This document shows positions 1-8,386 of a stretch of 43,073 nt of DNA, one piece after another. How positions within the stretch are numbered: position 1 is the first letter of the stretch; every line of letters begins with the position of its first letter. The notes under the pieces are model-generated. The model made no database searches and had not been told where the DNA came from. It saw nothing but the letters and a program-made list of their open reading frames with translations. The DNA is taken from contig NZ_LDWR01000088.1 of NCBI RefSeq assembly GCF_001039005.1, forward strand, positions 1 to 43,073. Reading direction: 5' to 3'. Source of the stretch: Burkholderia cepacia. Lineage in GTDB: Bacteria > Pseudomonadota > Gammaproteobacteria > Burkholderiales > Burkholderiaceae. The position numbers were made by a program, and so were the translations under genes.

Positions 1-3000
1 ATGTGGTACGGCAAGGGCCCGGGCGTCGATCGCGCCGGCGACGCGCTGAAGCACGGCAACGCGTACGGCTCGTCGCCGCACGGCGGCGTGCTGGTCGTCG
101 CGGGCGACGATCATGGCTGCGTGTCGTCGTCGATGCCGCACCAGAGCGACTTCGCGATGATGGCGTGGCACATGCCGGTCGTGAACCCGGCGAACATCGC
201 CGACATGCTCGAATTCGGGCTGTACGGCTGGGCGCTGTCGCGCCATTCGGGCGCCTGGGTCGGCTTCAAGGCGATCTCGGAAACGGTCGAGTCGGGTTCG
301 ACCGTCGACCTCGACGCGCTGCAGACGCAGTGGCCGGCGCCGGCAGGCTTCACGCCGCCGGCGGGCGGACTGCACAACCGCTGGCCCGACCTGCCGAGCC
401 TCACGATCGAGGCGCGCCTCGCCGCGAAGCTCGACGCGGTGCGCCATTTCGCGCGCACCAACAGCATCGACAAGTGGATCGCGCCGAGCGCGCAGGCGAA
501 CGTCGGTATCGTCACCTGCGGCAAGGCGCACCTCGACCTGATGGAAGCGCTGCGCCGCCTCGACCTGACGGTCGCCGATCTCGACGCGGCCGGCGTGCGG
601 ATCTACAAGGTCGGCCTGTCGTATCCGCTCGAGATGACGCGCATCGAGACCTTCGTCGACGGGCTGGCCGAAGTGCTCGTGATCGAGGAGAAGGGCCCGG
701 TCATCGAGCAGCAGATCAAGGACACCCTGTACAACCGCACGGAAGGTGCGCGCCCGCGCGTGCTCGGCAAGCACGACGCGGTCGGCGCCTGCCTGCTGTC
801 CGAGCTGGGCGAGCTGCGCCCGTCGCGCATCCTGCCCGTGTTCGCCGAATGGCTCGCGCGGCACAAGCCGGCGCTCGACCGCCGCGAACGCGTCGTCGAT
901 CTCGTCGCGCCGCAGATCTTGTCGAACGAGGCCGACGCGGTGAAGCGCACGCCGTACTTCTGCTCGGGCTGCCCGCACAACACGTCGACGAAGGTGCCGG
1001 AAGGCTCGATCGCGCAGGCCGGCATCGGCTGCCACTTCATGGCGTCGTGGATGGAGCGCGACACGACGGGGCTGATCCAGATGGGCGGCGAGGGCGTCGA
1101 CTGGGCCGCGCACGCGATGTTCACGAACACGAAGCACGTGTTCCAGAACCTCGGCGACGGCACCTACTTCCATTCGGGCATCCTCGCGATCCGCCAGGCG
1201 GTCGCCGCGAAAGCGAACATCACGTACAAGATCCTCTACAACGACGCGGTCGCGATGACGGGCGGCCAGCCGGTCGACGGCAGCATCTCGGTGCCGCAGA
1301 TCGCGCGGCAGGTCGAGGCGGAAGGCGTGTCGCGCTTCGTCGTCGTGTCTGACGAACCGGAGAAGTACGATGGCCATCACGGCCAGTTCCCGACGGGCAC
1401 GACGTTCCATCACCGCAGCGAGCTCGACGCCGTGCAGCGCGAGTTGCGCGAGACGCCGGGCGTCACCGTGCTGATCTACGACCAGACCTGCGCGGCCGAG
1501 AAGCGTCGCCGCCGCAAGAAAGGCGAATTCCCCGATCCGGACAAGCGCCTGTTCATCAACGACGCGGTGTGCGAAGGCTGCGGCGATTGCGGCGTGCAGT
1601 CGAACTGCCTGTCGGTCGAGCCGCTCGAAACGCCGCTCGGCCGCAAGCGCCGCATCGACCAGTCGTCGTGCAACAAGGACTATTCGTGCGTGAACGGCTT
1701 CTGCCCGAGCTTCGTGACGCTCGAAGGCGCGGCGCTGAAGAAGGCCGCGGGCGCGGCATTTGACGAAGCGGCGCTCGCCGCGCGCGTCGACGCGCTGCCG
1801 GTGCCGGCGACGCATCTCGACGCGGCGCCGTTCGACATGCTCGTGACGGGCGTCGGCGGCACGGGCGTCGTGACGGTCGGCGCGCTGATCAGCATGGCCG
1901 CGCACCTCGAAGGCAAGAGCGCATCGGTGCTCGATTTCATGGGCTTCGCGCAGAAGGGCGGCTCGGTGCTGTCGTTCGTGCGGATCGCGTCGAGCGACCA
2001 ATGGCTGAACCAGGTGCGCATCGACACGCAGCAGGCCGACGTGCTGCTCGCGTGCGACATGGTCGTCGGCGCGAGCGCCGAAGCGCTGCAGACGGTGCGT
2101 CACGAGCGTTCGCGGATCGTCGTCAACACGCACCGGATCCCGAACGCGTCGTTCGTGCAGAACCCCGACGCGAACCTGCATGCGGACGCGCTCCTCGAAA
2201 AGATGCATCACGCGGCCGGCGACGGCTACCTGTCGAGCTGCGACGCGCAGGCGCTCGCCGCGAAATTCCTTGGCGACTCGATCGGCGCGAACATCCTGAT
2301 GCTCGGCTACGCGTGGCAGCTCGGCCTCGTGCCGGTGTCGCTCGCCGCGATGATGCGCGCGATCGAGCTGAACAACGTCGCGGTGCCGATGAACAAGCTC
2401 GCGTTCTCGATCGGCCGGATGTCGGCTGGCGACGCGGCGGGCCTCGACGCGTTGTGGAACGCGCGCCACACGGTGGCCGTGCACGCCGCGCCGGAGACGC
2501 TTGCAGAACTGATCGCCGATCGCGAAACGCGTCTCGACGCGTACGGCGGCGCGCGCTACGTCGAGCGCTATCGTGCGCTCGTGACGGCGGCGCGTGCGAA
2601 GGGCGACGACGCGCTGACGCGCGCGGTCGCGACGACGTTCTACCGGCTGCTCGCGGTGAAGGACGAATACGAGGTCGCGCGGCTTTACACGGACGACGCG
2701 TTCCGCACGGCGCTCGAAGCGCAGTTCGAAGGCGTGCCGGGGCAGGCTTATCGCGTGAAGTTCAACCTTGCGCCGCCGACGGTCGCGAAGGCCGGCAGCG
2801 ATGGCAGTGCGCCGAAGAAGCGCGTGTTCGGCCAGTGGATGTGGCCGGTGTTCGGCATGCTGGCGCGCGTGCGCAGCCTGCGCGGCACGTGGCTCGATCC
2901 GTTCGGCCGCACCGTCGAGCGCAGGATGGAGCGCGCGCTCGCCGACGACTACGAGACGACGCTCGCCCGTGCGCTGGCCGCGATGACGGCCGGCAATGCG

Positions 3001-3213
3001 GTGCAAGTCACGCAGCTGGCCGACCTGCATGCCCGCGTGCGCGGTTTCGGTCACGTGAAGGTGCGCAACCTGGCCGGCGTGAAGCGCACCGAGCGCGAGC
3101 TCGCGCTGCAGCTCGGCATCGACGCGGCGACGAGCGCGGCCGTGCAGCATGCGCTCGACGAGATGAAGGGCGCCGGCATGCTGAAGGGGATCCCGGTCGT
3201 CGTCGCGAAGTAA
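1..3213 (+). CDS. Indolepyruvate ferredoxin oxidoreductase, fused alpha/gamma form (5' end outside window)
   Basis: Fused 2-oxoacid:acceptor oxidoreductase that oxidatively decarboxylates aryl pyruvates (indolepyruvate type) with thiamine diphosphate. 1070 residues are in the window; the family is usually near 1150-1200, so about 100 N-terminal residues lie upstream and the ATG at base 1 is internal. In order: the remaining TPP half with a GDGTYFHSG motif near residue 387 and an NDAVAMTGG motif near 414; a cysteine-rich [4Fe-4S] segment starting CEGCGDC at about 524 and continuing to about 570; a gamma-type domain beginning near 613 with GVGGTGVVT; and a C-terminal DUF6537-like region. Stop TAA at 3211-3213, followed directly by a strong terminator. 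It converges on the antiporter gene. Family assignment is secure; the exact substrate is inferred. Confidence 0.9.
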   Translation: MWYGKGPGVDRAGDALKHGNAYGSSPHGGVLVVAGDDHGCVSSSMPHQSDFAMMAWHMPVVNPANIADMLEFGLYGWALSRHSGAWVGFKAISETVESGSTVDLDALQTQWPAPAGFTPPAGGLHNRWPDLPSLTIEARLAAKLDAVRHFARTNSIDKWIAPSAQANVGIVTCGKAHLDLMEALRRLDLTVADLDAAGVRIYKVGLSYPLEMTRIETFVDGLAEVLVIEEKGPVIEQQIKDTLYNRTEGARPRVLGKHDAVGACLLSELGELRPSRILPVFAEWLARHKPALDRRERVVDLVAPQILSNEADAVKRTPYFCSGCPHNTSTKVPEGSIAQAGIGCHFMASWMERDTTGLIQMGGEGVDWAAHAMFTNTKHVFQNLGDGTYFHSGILAIRQAVAAKANITYKILYNDAVAMTGGQPVDGSISVPQIARQVEAEGVSRFVVVSDEPEKYDGHHGQFPTGTTFHHRSELDAVQRELRETPGVTVLIYDQTCAAEKRRRRKKGEFPDPDKRLFINDAVCEGCGDCGVQSNCLSVEPLETPLGRKRRIDQSSCNKDYSCVNGFCPSFVTLEGAALKKAAGAAFDEAALAARVDALPVPATHLDAAPFDMLVTGVGGTGVVTVGALISMAAHLEGKSASVLDFMGFAQKGGSVLSFVRIASSDQWLNQVRIDTQQADVLLACDMVVGASAEALQTVRHERSRIVVNTHRIPNASFVQNPDANLHADALLEKMHHAAGDGYLSSCDAQALAAKFLGDSIGANILMLGYAWQLGLVPVSLAAMMRAIELNNVAVPMNKLAFSIGRMSAGDAAGLDALWNARHTVAVHAAPETLAELIADRETRLDAYGGARYVERYRALVTAARAKGDDALTRAVATTFYRLLAVKDEYEVARLYTDDAFRTALEAQFEGVPGQAYRVKFNLAPPTVAKAGSDGSAPKKRVFGQWMWPVFGMLARVRSLRGTWLDPFGRTVERRMERALADDYETTLARALAAMTAGNAVQVTQLADLHARVRGFGHVKVRNLAGVKRTERELALQLGIDAATSAAVQHALDEMKGAGMLKGIPVVVAK

Positions 3214-3238
3214 CGCGAACGCGGGCGGAGGTGAAAAC

Positions 3239-3266
3239 GGCGACGCTGCGGCGTCGCCGCTTTTTT
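3239..3266. terminator. Rho-independent terminator, probably bidirectional
   Basis: Perfect 8-bp stem GGCGACGC (3239-3246) / GCGTCGCC (3251-3258) with a 4-nt loop, followed by GC and six T. It lies 25 bases after the oxidoreductase stop. Read on the minus strand the same stem is followed by GTTTTC, so it can also end transcripts of the convergent antiporter gene. Confidence 0.85.
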
Positions 3267-3299
3267 ATGGGCGGCCGTGTGCGAGTATCGGCCGGCCCG

Positions 3300-4967
3300 T
3301 CAAAGAATGCCTTTCTTGCGCGTCGACAGCGCGGTTTCCGACAGGTCGATCTCGCGGATCAGCTTCGTCAGCGTCTCGTCGGAAATCTTGCTGTCGCTGC
3401 GCAGCCGGTACAGCACCGAGCGCTCCGCGCGGATCGCGGCGATCCGCATCTGCAGTTCCATCGTTTCGCTCTGCTTCGCTTCGGCGCGCGGCGTGGGGCC
3501 GTCCTCGGCGAGCGCGGCGAGCCGGCGGCGGTACTGGTCCATCACGCGCGCGGAGATGTCCGCGCAGCGCGCGGCGCCCGATTCGTCGAGATCGGCCGAG
3601 ATCGCGTCGTGCGACGAGTCGATCGCGCGGATCGCAGCCTGCGCGGCCGCCGAGCGCGCGGTGCGCTCCTCGTCGGCGAGCGGGTTGCGCGACGAGCGCA
3701 CGCCGCGCAGCAGCAGCGGCAGGCCGATCACCGCGACGACGAGCGAGCCGAGGATCACGGCCGACGCGACGAAGATCGCCGTGTCGCGCCCCGGCAGCGG
3801 CGCACCGTCGGCGAGCGCGACCGGGATCGACAGCACGCCGGCGAGCGTGACCGCGCCGCGCACGCCGCCAACCGTCATCACCGCGATCGTGCGCACGCCG
3901 GCCATCGTGCCCGCGAGGCCCTGGCGCGCGGCGCGGCGGCTCGCGATCCAGCGCAGCAGCCAGACCCACAGGAAGCGGATCGCATACAGCGCGAGCATCA
4001 TCGCGCACACGTTGAAGATCATCCGGCCGACGAGCGCGTCGCTCGTATGGTGCGCGTCGACGAGCGCGCGGCCGATGATGTGCGGCAGCTGCAGCCCGAG
4101 CATGATGAACACCATGCCGTTGAACACGAACTCGATCATCGCCCACGTGCTTTCGGCACGCACGCGCGACGCGACGGTGCTTTTGCGCGAGAAGCTCGTG
4201 TAGTTCATCATCATCCCGGCCGACACGGCCGCCAGCACGCCCGACAGGTCGAGATGCTCGGCGAACAGGTAGGCCGCGAACGGCACGAGCAGCGTCATCA
4301 CGATGCCGGGGGCCGGATCGCCTTCCTGCTCGGCGTTCAGGAAGCGCGTCGACAGCGCGCTGAACACCCACGACACGATCGCGCCCGTCGCGAGCCCGCC
4401 GGCGGCGACGATCACGAACGTGACCGACGCGGCCCGCAGCGAGAACATGCCCGTCAGCGCGGCCGCGATCGCGAACTTCAGCGCGACGAGGCCCGACGCG
4501 TCGTTCATCAGCGCCTCGCCTTCGAGGATGTGCATCAGCTGCGGCGGGATCCGTCCCTTGCCGGCGATGCCCGCCAGCGCGACCGCGTCGGTCGGCGACA
4601 GCACGGCCGCGAGCGCGAACGCGATCGGCAGCGGCAACTCGGGAATCAGCCAATGCGCGAAGTAGCCCACTGCGAGTACCGTCATGAACACGAGCCCGAA
4701 TGCGAGCATCAGGATCGCGCGGCGCTGCAGGTACAGCTCGCGTTTCGGAATCCGCCAGCCGTCCGCGAACAGCAGCGGCGGAATGAACAGCAGCATGAAG
4801 ATTTCGGGATCGAACGCGACGTGCAGGTTCAGCTTCGGCCACGCGAGCATCGCGCCGAACACGATCTGCATCAGCGGTAGCGGCAGTTGCAACGGCAGCA
4901 GGCGCGTGACGGCGCCGGACAGCGCGACGGTCAGCAGCAGGATCAGGACGGTGAAGACGATTTCCAT
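3300..4967 (-). CDS. CPA1-family Na+/H+ antiporter (NhaP-like)
   Basis: Inner-membrane cation/proton antiporter of 555 residues. About twelve hydrophobic segments fill the first 400 residues. Family motifs are visible: LLFADGWR in the region of TM3, ALSPTDAVALAGI, and EGEALMNDASGLV, which carries the Asn-Asp pair typical of CPA1 ion binding. The last 150 residues are hydrophilic and charged, as in cytoplasmic regulatory tails of bacterial NhaP/YjcE proteins. The reading frame stays open upstream to 5210, but I chose the ATG at 4965-4967 because the protein then begins with a membrane segment (MEIVFTVLILLL) and the 81 extra residues are rich in Arg, His and Cys without conserved sequence. There is no strong ribosome-binding site. 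Na+ versus K+ specificity cannot be read from sequence. Confidence 0.88.
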   Translation of the reverse strand: MEIVFTVLILLLTVALSGAVTRLLPLQLPLPLMQIVFGAMLAWPKLNLHVAFDPEIFMLLFIPPLLFADGWRIPKRELYLQRRAILMLAFGLVFMTVLAVGYFAHWLIPELPLPIAFALAAVLSPTDAVALAGIAGKGRIPPQLMHILEGEALMNDASGLVALKFAIAAALTGMFSLRAASVTFVIVAAGGLATGAIVSWVFSALSTRFLNAEQEGDPAPGIVMTLLVPFAAYLFAEHLDLSGVLAAVSAGMMMNYTSFSRKSTVASRVRAESTWAMIEFVFNGMVFIMLGLQLPHIIGRALVDAHHTSDALVGRMIFNVCAMMLALYAIRFLWVWLLRWIASRRAARQGLAGTMAGVRTIAVMTVGGVRGAVTLAGVLSIPVALADGAPLPGRDTAIFVASAVILGSLVVAVIGLPLLLRGVRSSRNPLADEERTARSAAAQAAIRAIDSSHDAISADLDESGAARCADISARVMDQYRRRLAALAEDGPTPRAEAKQSETMELQMRIAAIRAERSVLYRLRSDSKISDETLTKLIREIDLSETALSTRKKGIL

Positions 4968-5263
4968 CGATACGGCGAATACGGGGAATGAAACGATCGT
5001 ACGGAGTGTAGCGTGCCGGCGTGACGGGTGCGTTCGAGCGGTCGGTGCGTGCGCACGAAAATGGTGCATCGGACGCGCGCCACGGTGGTGCGGCAGTCCG
5101 GCGCGCCCGCACGGCATATGGGCTGAACGCACCTTGCACGGAGCTTGCTTGATGCAGGTCAGCCGTCCGGCATCGACCGGGCAACCGAGGGTCCAACCAT
5201 GACATTGCACGCGCCGTCCGTTTCGTCGGCGGCCGCGTTCAAGGGCATCACCAGGAGGAACGC

Positions 5264-6550
5264 ATGACGATCGTGCAACAGGAGCGTCCGGCCGCCGCGT
5301 CGCCGTACCGGTTCGAGCGGGAGATGAGCTCCGGCCTCGAACGTCTGGCGACGCAACATCGCGACCTGACGCTCACGACCGTGTTCCAGCCGATATTCAG
5401 CCTGTCGCACCAGCGTGCGGTCGGCTACGAGGCGTTGTTGCGCGCACACGATGCGCTCGACCGCGCCGTGTCGCCGCTCGACGTGTTCGGCGAAGCCGCG
5501 CGCCAGGGCGAGCTGCTGCAGCTCGACCGGCTCGCGCAGGCGCTGCATCTCGAGAACTTCGCGCTGCTCGGCGCCGAGCGCGAGTGGCTGTTTCTCAACG
5601 TCCATCCGGGCGTGCTCACCGATCCGTTCCAGGCGGCCGCGCTGCTCGCGAACCTGAAGCGGCTCGGCATGCCGCCGCGCCGCATCGTGCTCGAAGTGCT
5701 CGAACAGCGCGCGGACGACGTCGAGCGGCTCGCCGAGGCCGTGCGCGAATTCCGCACGCATGGCTTCCTGATCGCGCTCGACGATTTCGGCGCGGGCCAC
5801 TCGAACCTCGAACGGATCTGGCAACTGAACCCGGACATCGTGAAGCTCGACCGGATCATGCTGTCGCACGCGGCGCACCGCACGGGGCTCACCGCGATCC
5901 TGCACGGGCTCGTGACGCTGCTGCACGAGGCCGGCAAGCTCGTGCTCGTCGAAGGGATCGAGACCGAGCACGAGGCGCAGATCGCGCTGTCGTGCGAGGC
6001 CGATTTCGTGCAGGGCTACTACTTCGGCCGCCCGGCGCCCGGGCTGCCCGACAGTGCGGCCGCGACGGGCTGCATCGGCGAGCTGACCGAGCGCTTTCGT
6101 CAGCAGACCGAAGTGCGCGAGCGGCGCGATGCGCAGCGGCTCGCGCCGTACCTGCGCGCGTTCGAGCGCGCGGCCGAGCGTCTGGCGTCCGGCGAGCCGC
6201 TCGACGAAGTGTGCTGGAATTTTCTCGCGCTCGACGCGGCCGCGCGCTGCTTCCTGCTCGACGCGCACGGCCGGCAGTCGGGCCGCAACGTCGTGCTGCG
6301 CGCCGATCGCGCGCTGAGCGAGGCGCGCTTCTCGCCGCTCGCGGACGCGCAGGGCGCGAACTGGCTGCGCCGGCCGTATTTCCGCTCGGCAATCGCCGAA
6401 CCGGGGCGCGTGCAGGTCACGCGGCCGTACCTGTCGATCAACGAGGCGCAGCCGTGCGTGACGCTGTCGGTGGCGGTGCGCGTCGGCGATGCGCAGCGCG
6501 TGCTGTGCGGCGATATCGACTGGGCCGACGACGAAGCGGACGCCGGTTAG
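5264..6550 (+). CDS. EAL-domain c-di-GMP phosphodiesterase with C-terminal YkuI-like sensor domain
   Basis: Predicted cyclic di-GMP phosphodiesterase of 428 residues, with no GGDEF domain and no membrane segment. The EAL domain covers about residues 35-260 and keeps the expected catalytic positions: E56 in YEALLR, N112 in LNVHP, E144 in VLEVLEQ, D173-D174 in ALDDFGAG, K194 in IVKLDR, E230 and E233 in VEGIE, and Q250 in VQGYYFGRP. An active enzyme is therefore likely. Residues about 265-428 look like the PAS-like domain that follows EAL in YkuI-type proteins, possibly a ligand sensor. The start is fixed by AGGAGG at 5253-5258, six bases before ATG. The 296 bases upstream separate it from the divergent antiporter and hold no gene. 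Its signal and target process are unknown. Confidence 0.87.
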   Translation: MTIVQQERPAAASPYRFEREMSSGLERLATQHRDLTLTTVFQPIFSLSHQRAVGYEALLRAHDALDRAVSPLDVFGEAARQGELLQLDRLAQALHLENFALLGAEREWLFLNVHPGVLTDPFQAAALLANLKRLGMPPRRIVLEVLEQRADDVERLAEAVREFRTHGFLIALDDFGAGHSNLERIWQLNPDIVKLDRIMLSHAAHRTGLTAILHGLVTLLHEAGKLVLVEGIETEHEAQIALSCEADFVQGYYFGRPAPGLPDSAAATGCIGELTERFRQQTEVRERRDAQRLAPYLRAFERAAERLASGEPLDEVCWNFLALDAAARCFLLDAHGRQSGRNVVLRADRALSEARFSPLADAQGANWLRRPYFRSAIAEPGRVQVTRPYLSINEAQPCVTLSVAVRVGDAQRVLCGDIDWADDEADAG

Positions 6551-6643
6551 CGCCGCCTGCGGTGCGTGCGGCGATCCTGGCGACCGGAACGCCCCGGCGC
6601 GGGCCGGCCGTTGCATTCGCCGCGCGCTTCCCCGAGAATGGCC

Positions 6644-6670
6644 CGATCGCGGCCGTCGTGACCGCGATCG
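6644..6670. repeat. Perfect 9-bp inverted repeat between EAL gene and membrane gene pair
   Basis: CGATCGCGG (6644-6652) and CCGCGATCG (6662-6670) around a 9-nt spacer, 46 bases before the next start codon. No T-run follows, so it does not look like an intrinsic terminator. It could be an operator or an mRNA hairpin; no function is assigned. Confidence 0.4.
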
Positions 6671-6715
6671 CGCCGTCCCGGGGGCCACCATGGCGGCGAA
6701 TAAAAGGACAACACA

Positions 6716-7102
6716 ATGAAAAGACCGATTTCGCTGACCATCCTCGCGTGGATCATCATCGTGACCAACGCGATCACGTGCGTCTATACGCCGTTCTCGA
6801 TCGGCATGCCGACCACCCAGGCGCTGCTGTCGCACTACCTGCTGCCCGTCTGGGCGACGCTCGGCGTCAGCGTGATCATCGAAGCCGCGAACGTCGTGAT
6901 CGGCATCGCGATCCTCAAGGGCCGCGAGTGGTCGCGCAAGGCTTACATCGCGACGTCCGGGTTCGGTTTCGCGTTCTCGTTCGTCAACATGCCGGCGTCG
7001 ATGTTCGCGGTGCTGATTCCCGGCTTCCTGCTGTTCGCGCTGTTCATCTACCTGCTGTTCCGGCGCCCGGCGACCGCGTATTTCCGCCAGTCGCTCGCAT
7101 GA
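6716..7102 (+). CDS. Small integral membrane protein, function unknown
   Basis: 128 residues with about four hydrophobic segments (near 6-26, 40-65, 75-92 and 96-115) and a short basic C-terminus. I recognise no named family. The ATG is preceded by AAAAGGACAACACA, a usable ribosome-binding site. Its stop overlaps the start of the next gene by four bases (ATGA), so the two are translated as a pair. Composition matches the neighbours, giving no sign of recent transfer. It may belong to one of the generic DUF membrane families. Existence as a gene is well supported by reading-frame quality and coupling; no function can be proposed. Confidence 0.75.
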   Translation: MKRPISLTILAWIIIVTNAITCVYTPFSIGMPTTQALLSHYLLPVWATLGVSVIIEAANVVIGIAILKGREWSRKAYIATSGFGFAFSFVNMPASMFAVLIPGFLLFALFIYLLFRRPATAYFRQSLA

Positions 7103-7503
7103 GCGTCGTGCGCAATGCGCTGGCGATCGTGCTGTTCACGATCGCGGGCATGTGCGTGATTACCGCGCAGATGGGCGCGTTCATGCGGGTCGGCCATACG
7201 GGCATGATGTCCGGATTCGTCGCCGCGCTGTTCGCGTTTTCGGCCGTGCTTTTCGCCGCGGGTGCATTCGCCGGTGCGTTCCGGCCGCGCGCGCGGGGCG
7301 CGGGCATTGCGCTGCTCATCGCCACCGCGACCACCGCGCTCGGGATGATGGGCTGGGCGTCGTTCATGCTGGCGCCCGGGATCGTCGACGTGATGCAGCA
7401 GCAGGGCCTCGACCTGAACGCTCGGATGTTCCGGTTCGCGCCGGGCGCCGTGGTGACGGCCCTGTCCGCGCTGGCCGGCATGTGGCTCGTGCGGCGCGGC
7501 TGA
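7099..7503 (+). CDS. Small integral membrane protein, coupled to the preceding gene, function unknown
   Basis: 134 residues with four predicted membrane segments (about 6-25, 36-58, 68-90 and 110-131). The ATG at 7099 overlaps the previous stop by four bases, which supports both the start choice and joint translation. A longer version of this frame starts at 5584, but it is only the shadow of the EAL gene and is Arg/Ala-rich until 7099. Four-helix proteins of this size occur as DoxX-like or DUF membrane proteins, but no diagnostic motif is visible and I do not assign a family. It ends 83 bases before cutC in the same direction. Confidence 0.72.
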   Translation: MSVVRNALAIVLFTIAGMCVITAQMGAFMRVGHTGMMSGFVAALFAFSAVLFAAGAFAGAFRPRARGAGIALLIATATTALGMMGWASFMLAPGIVDVMQQQGLDLNARMFRFAPGAVVTALSALAGMWLVRRG

Positions 7504-7586
7504 CGCGCGCGGCGCCCGGTACGCTGGCGCCCGTCACGCCGCTCGGCTAGGATGCGCGAATTGTCCTGACGAATCGCGAGCCGCCG

Positions 7587-8312
7587 ATGAACCGAAACGC
7601 TGCTTCCTCCGTCCTCCTCGAGGTGATCGCCACGACCGTCGGCGATGCGAAAGCCGCCGCCCGCGCGGGCGCCGACCGCCTCGAACTCGTGACCGCGATC
7701 ACCGAAGGCGGGCTGACGCCGAGCGTCGGCCTGATCGAGGCCGTCGTGGCCGCCGTGCCGATTCCCGTCAACGTGATCGTGCGCCCGCACAGCCGGTCGT
7801 TCGTCTACGACGCCGACGATCTGCGCGTGATCGAGCGCGACGTGCGCGCGGCCGTAGCGGCCGGCGCGAACGGCGTCGTGTTCGGCGCGCTCGACGCGCG
7901 CGGCGACATCGATCTCGGCGCGCTGGCCCGCATCGCGGCCGCCGCGGATGGCCGCGCGCTGACGTTCCACCGTGCGTTCGACGTATCGCGCGACCTCAAC
8001 GCCGCATTCGACGCGCTGCTGCGCGTGCCGGCCGTCACGTCGGTGCTGACGTCGGGCGGCCATCCGTCGGTGCTCGACGCGGCCGCGACGATTGCGCGGA
8101 TGGTGCGGCAGGCCGAAGGCTCGACGTGCACGGTGCTTGCCGGCTCGGGGCTCACGGTCGACGCAGTCGGCGATTTTGTCCGCGCCACCGGTGTGCGCGC
8201 GGTGCATTTCGGCTCGGGCGTGCGGCCGCGCGGCGAGGTGCTGGCGGGCGTCGACGTGCAACTCGTCGAAAGGGTGCGCGCGGCGCTCGACGGCGCGGCG
8301 TCGCACGTGTGA
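7587..8312 (+). CDS. cutC: CutC family protein (copper homeostasis)
   Basis: Cytoplasmic TIM-barrel protein of 241 residues, the usual family length. CutC signatures are readable through the protein: RAGADRLELV near residue 28, EGGLTPS near 42, VIVRPHSRSF near 65, GVVFGALD near 94, LTFHRAFD near 126, LTSGG near 152, and AVHFGSGVRP near 210. CutC was first linked to copper tolerance in E. coli, but its biochemical role remains poorly defined. No metal-transport or metal-responsive regulatory gene is nearby, so the context does not strengthen a copper role. A TAGGAT -10-like hexamer lies at 7548-7553 without a convincing -35. Confidence 0.92.
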   Translation: MNRNAASSVLLEVIATTVGDAKAAARAGADRLELVTAITEGGLTPSVGLIEAVVAAVPIPVNVIVRPHSRSFVYDADDLRVIERDVRAAVAAGANGVVFGALDARGDIDLGALARIAAAADGRALTFHRAFDVSRDLNAAFDALLRVPAVTSVLTSGGHPSVLDAAATIARMVRQAEGSTCTVLAGSGLTVDAVGDFVRATGVRAVHFGSGVRPRGEVLAGVDVQLVERVRAALDGAASHV

Positions 8313-8386
8313 CACGCGTGTAACGCGCACGGCCGCCGCACGCGCGTGCCCGACACGCAAAGACACCACCCGGGAGAGAGGGCCGC

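Noticed and set aside
2001..4880. Very long plus-strand open frame of about 960 codons
   Set aside because: It runs across the antiporter gene and the oxidoreductase in a shadow frame, is dominated by Arg/Ala/His, and has no recognisable domain. High GC makes such frames common. The same applies to long shadows at 25092-27167 and 36400-39486.
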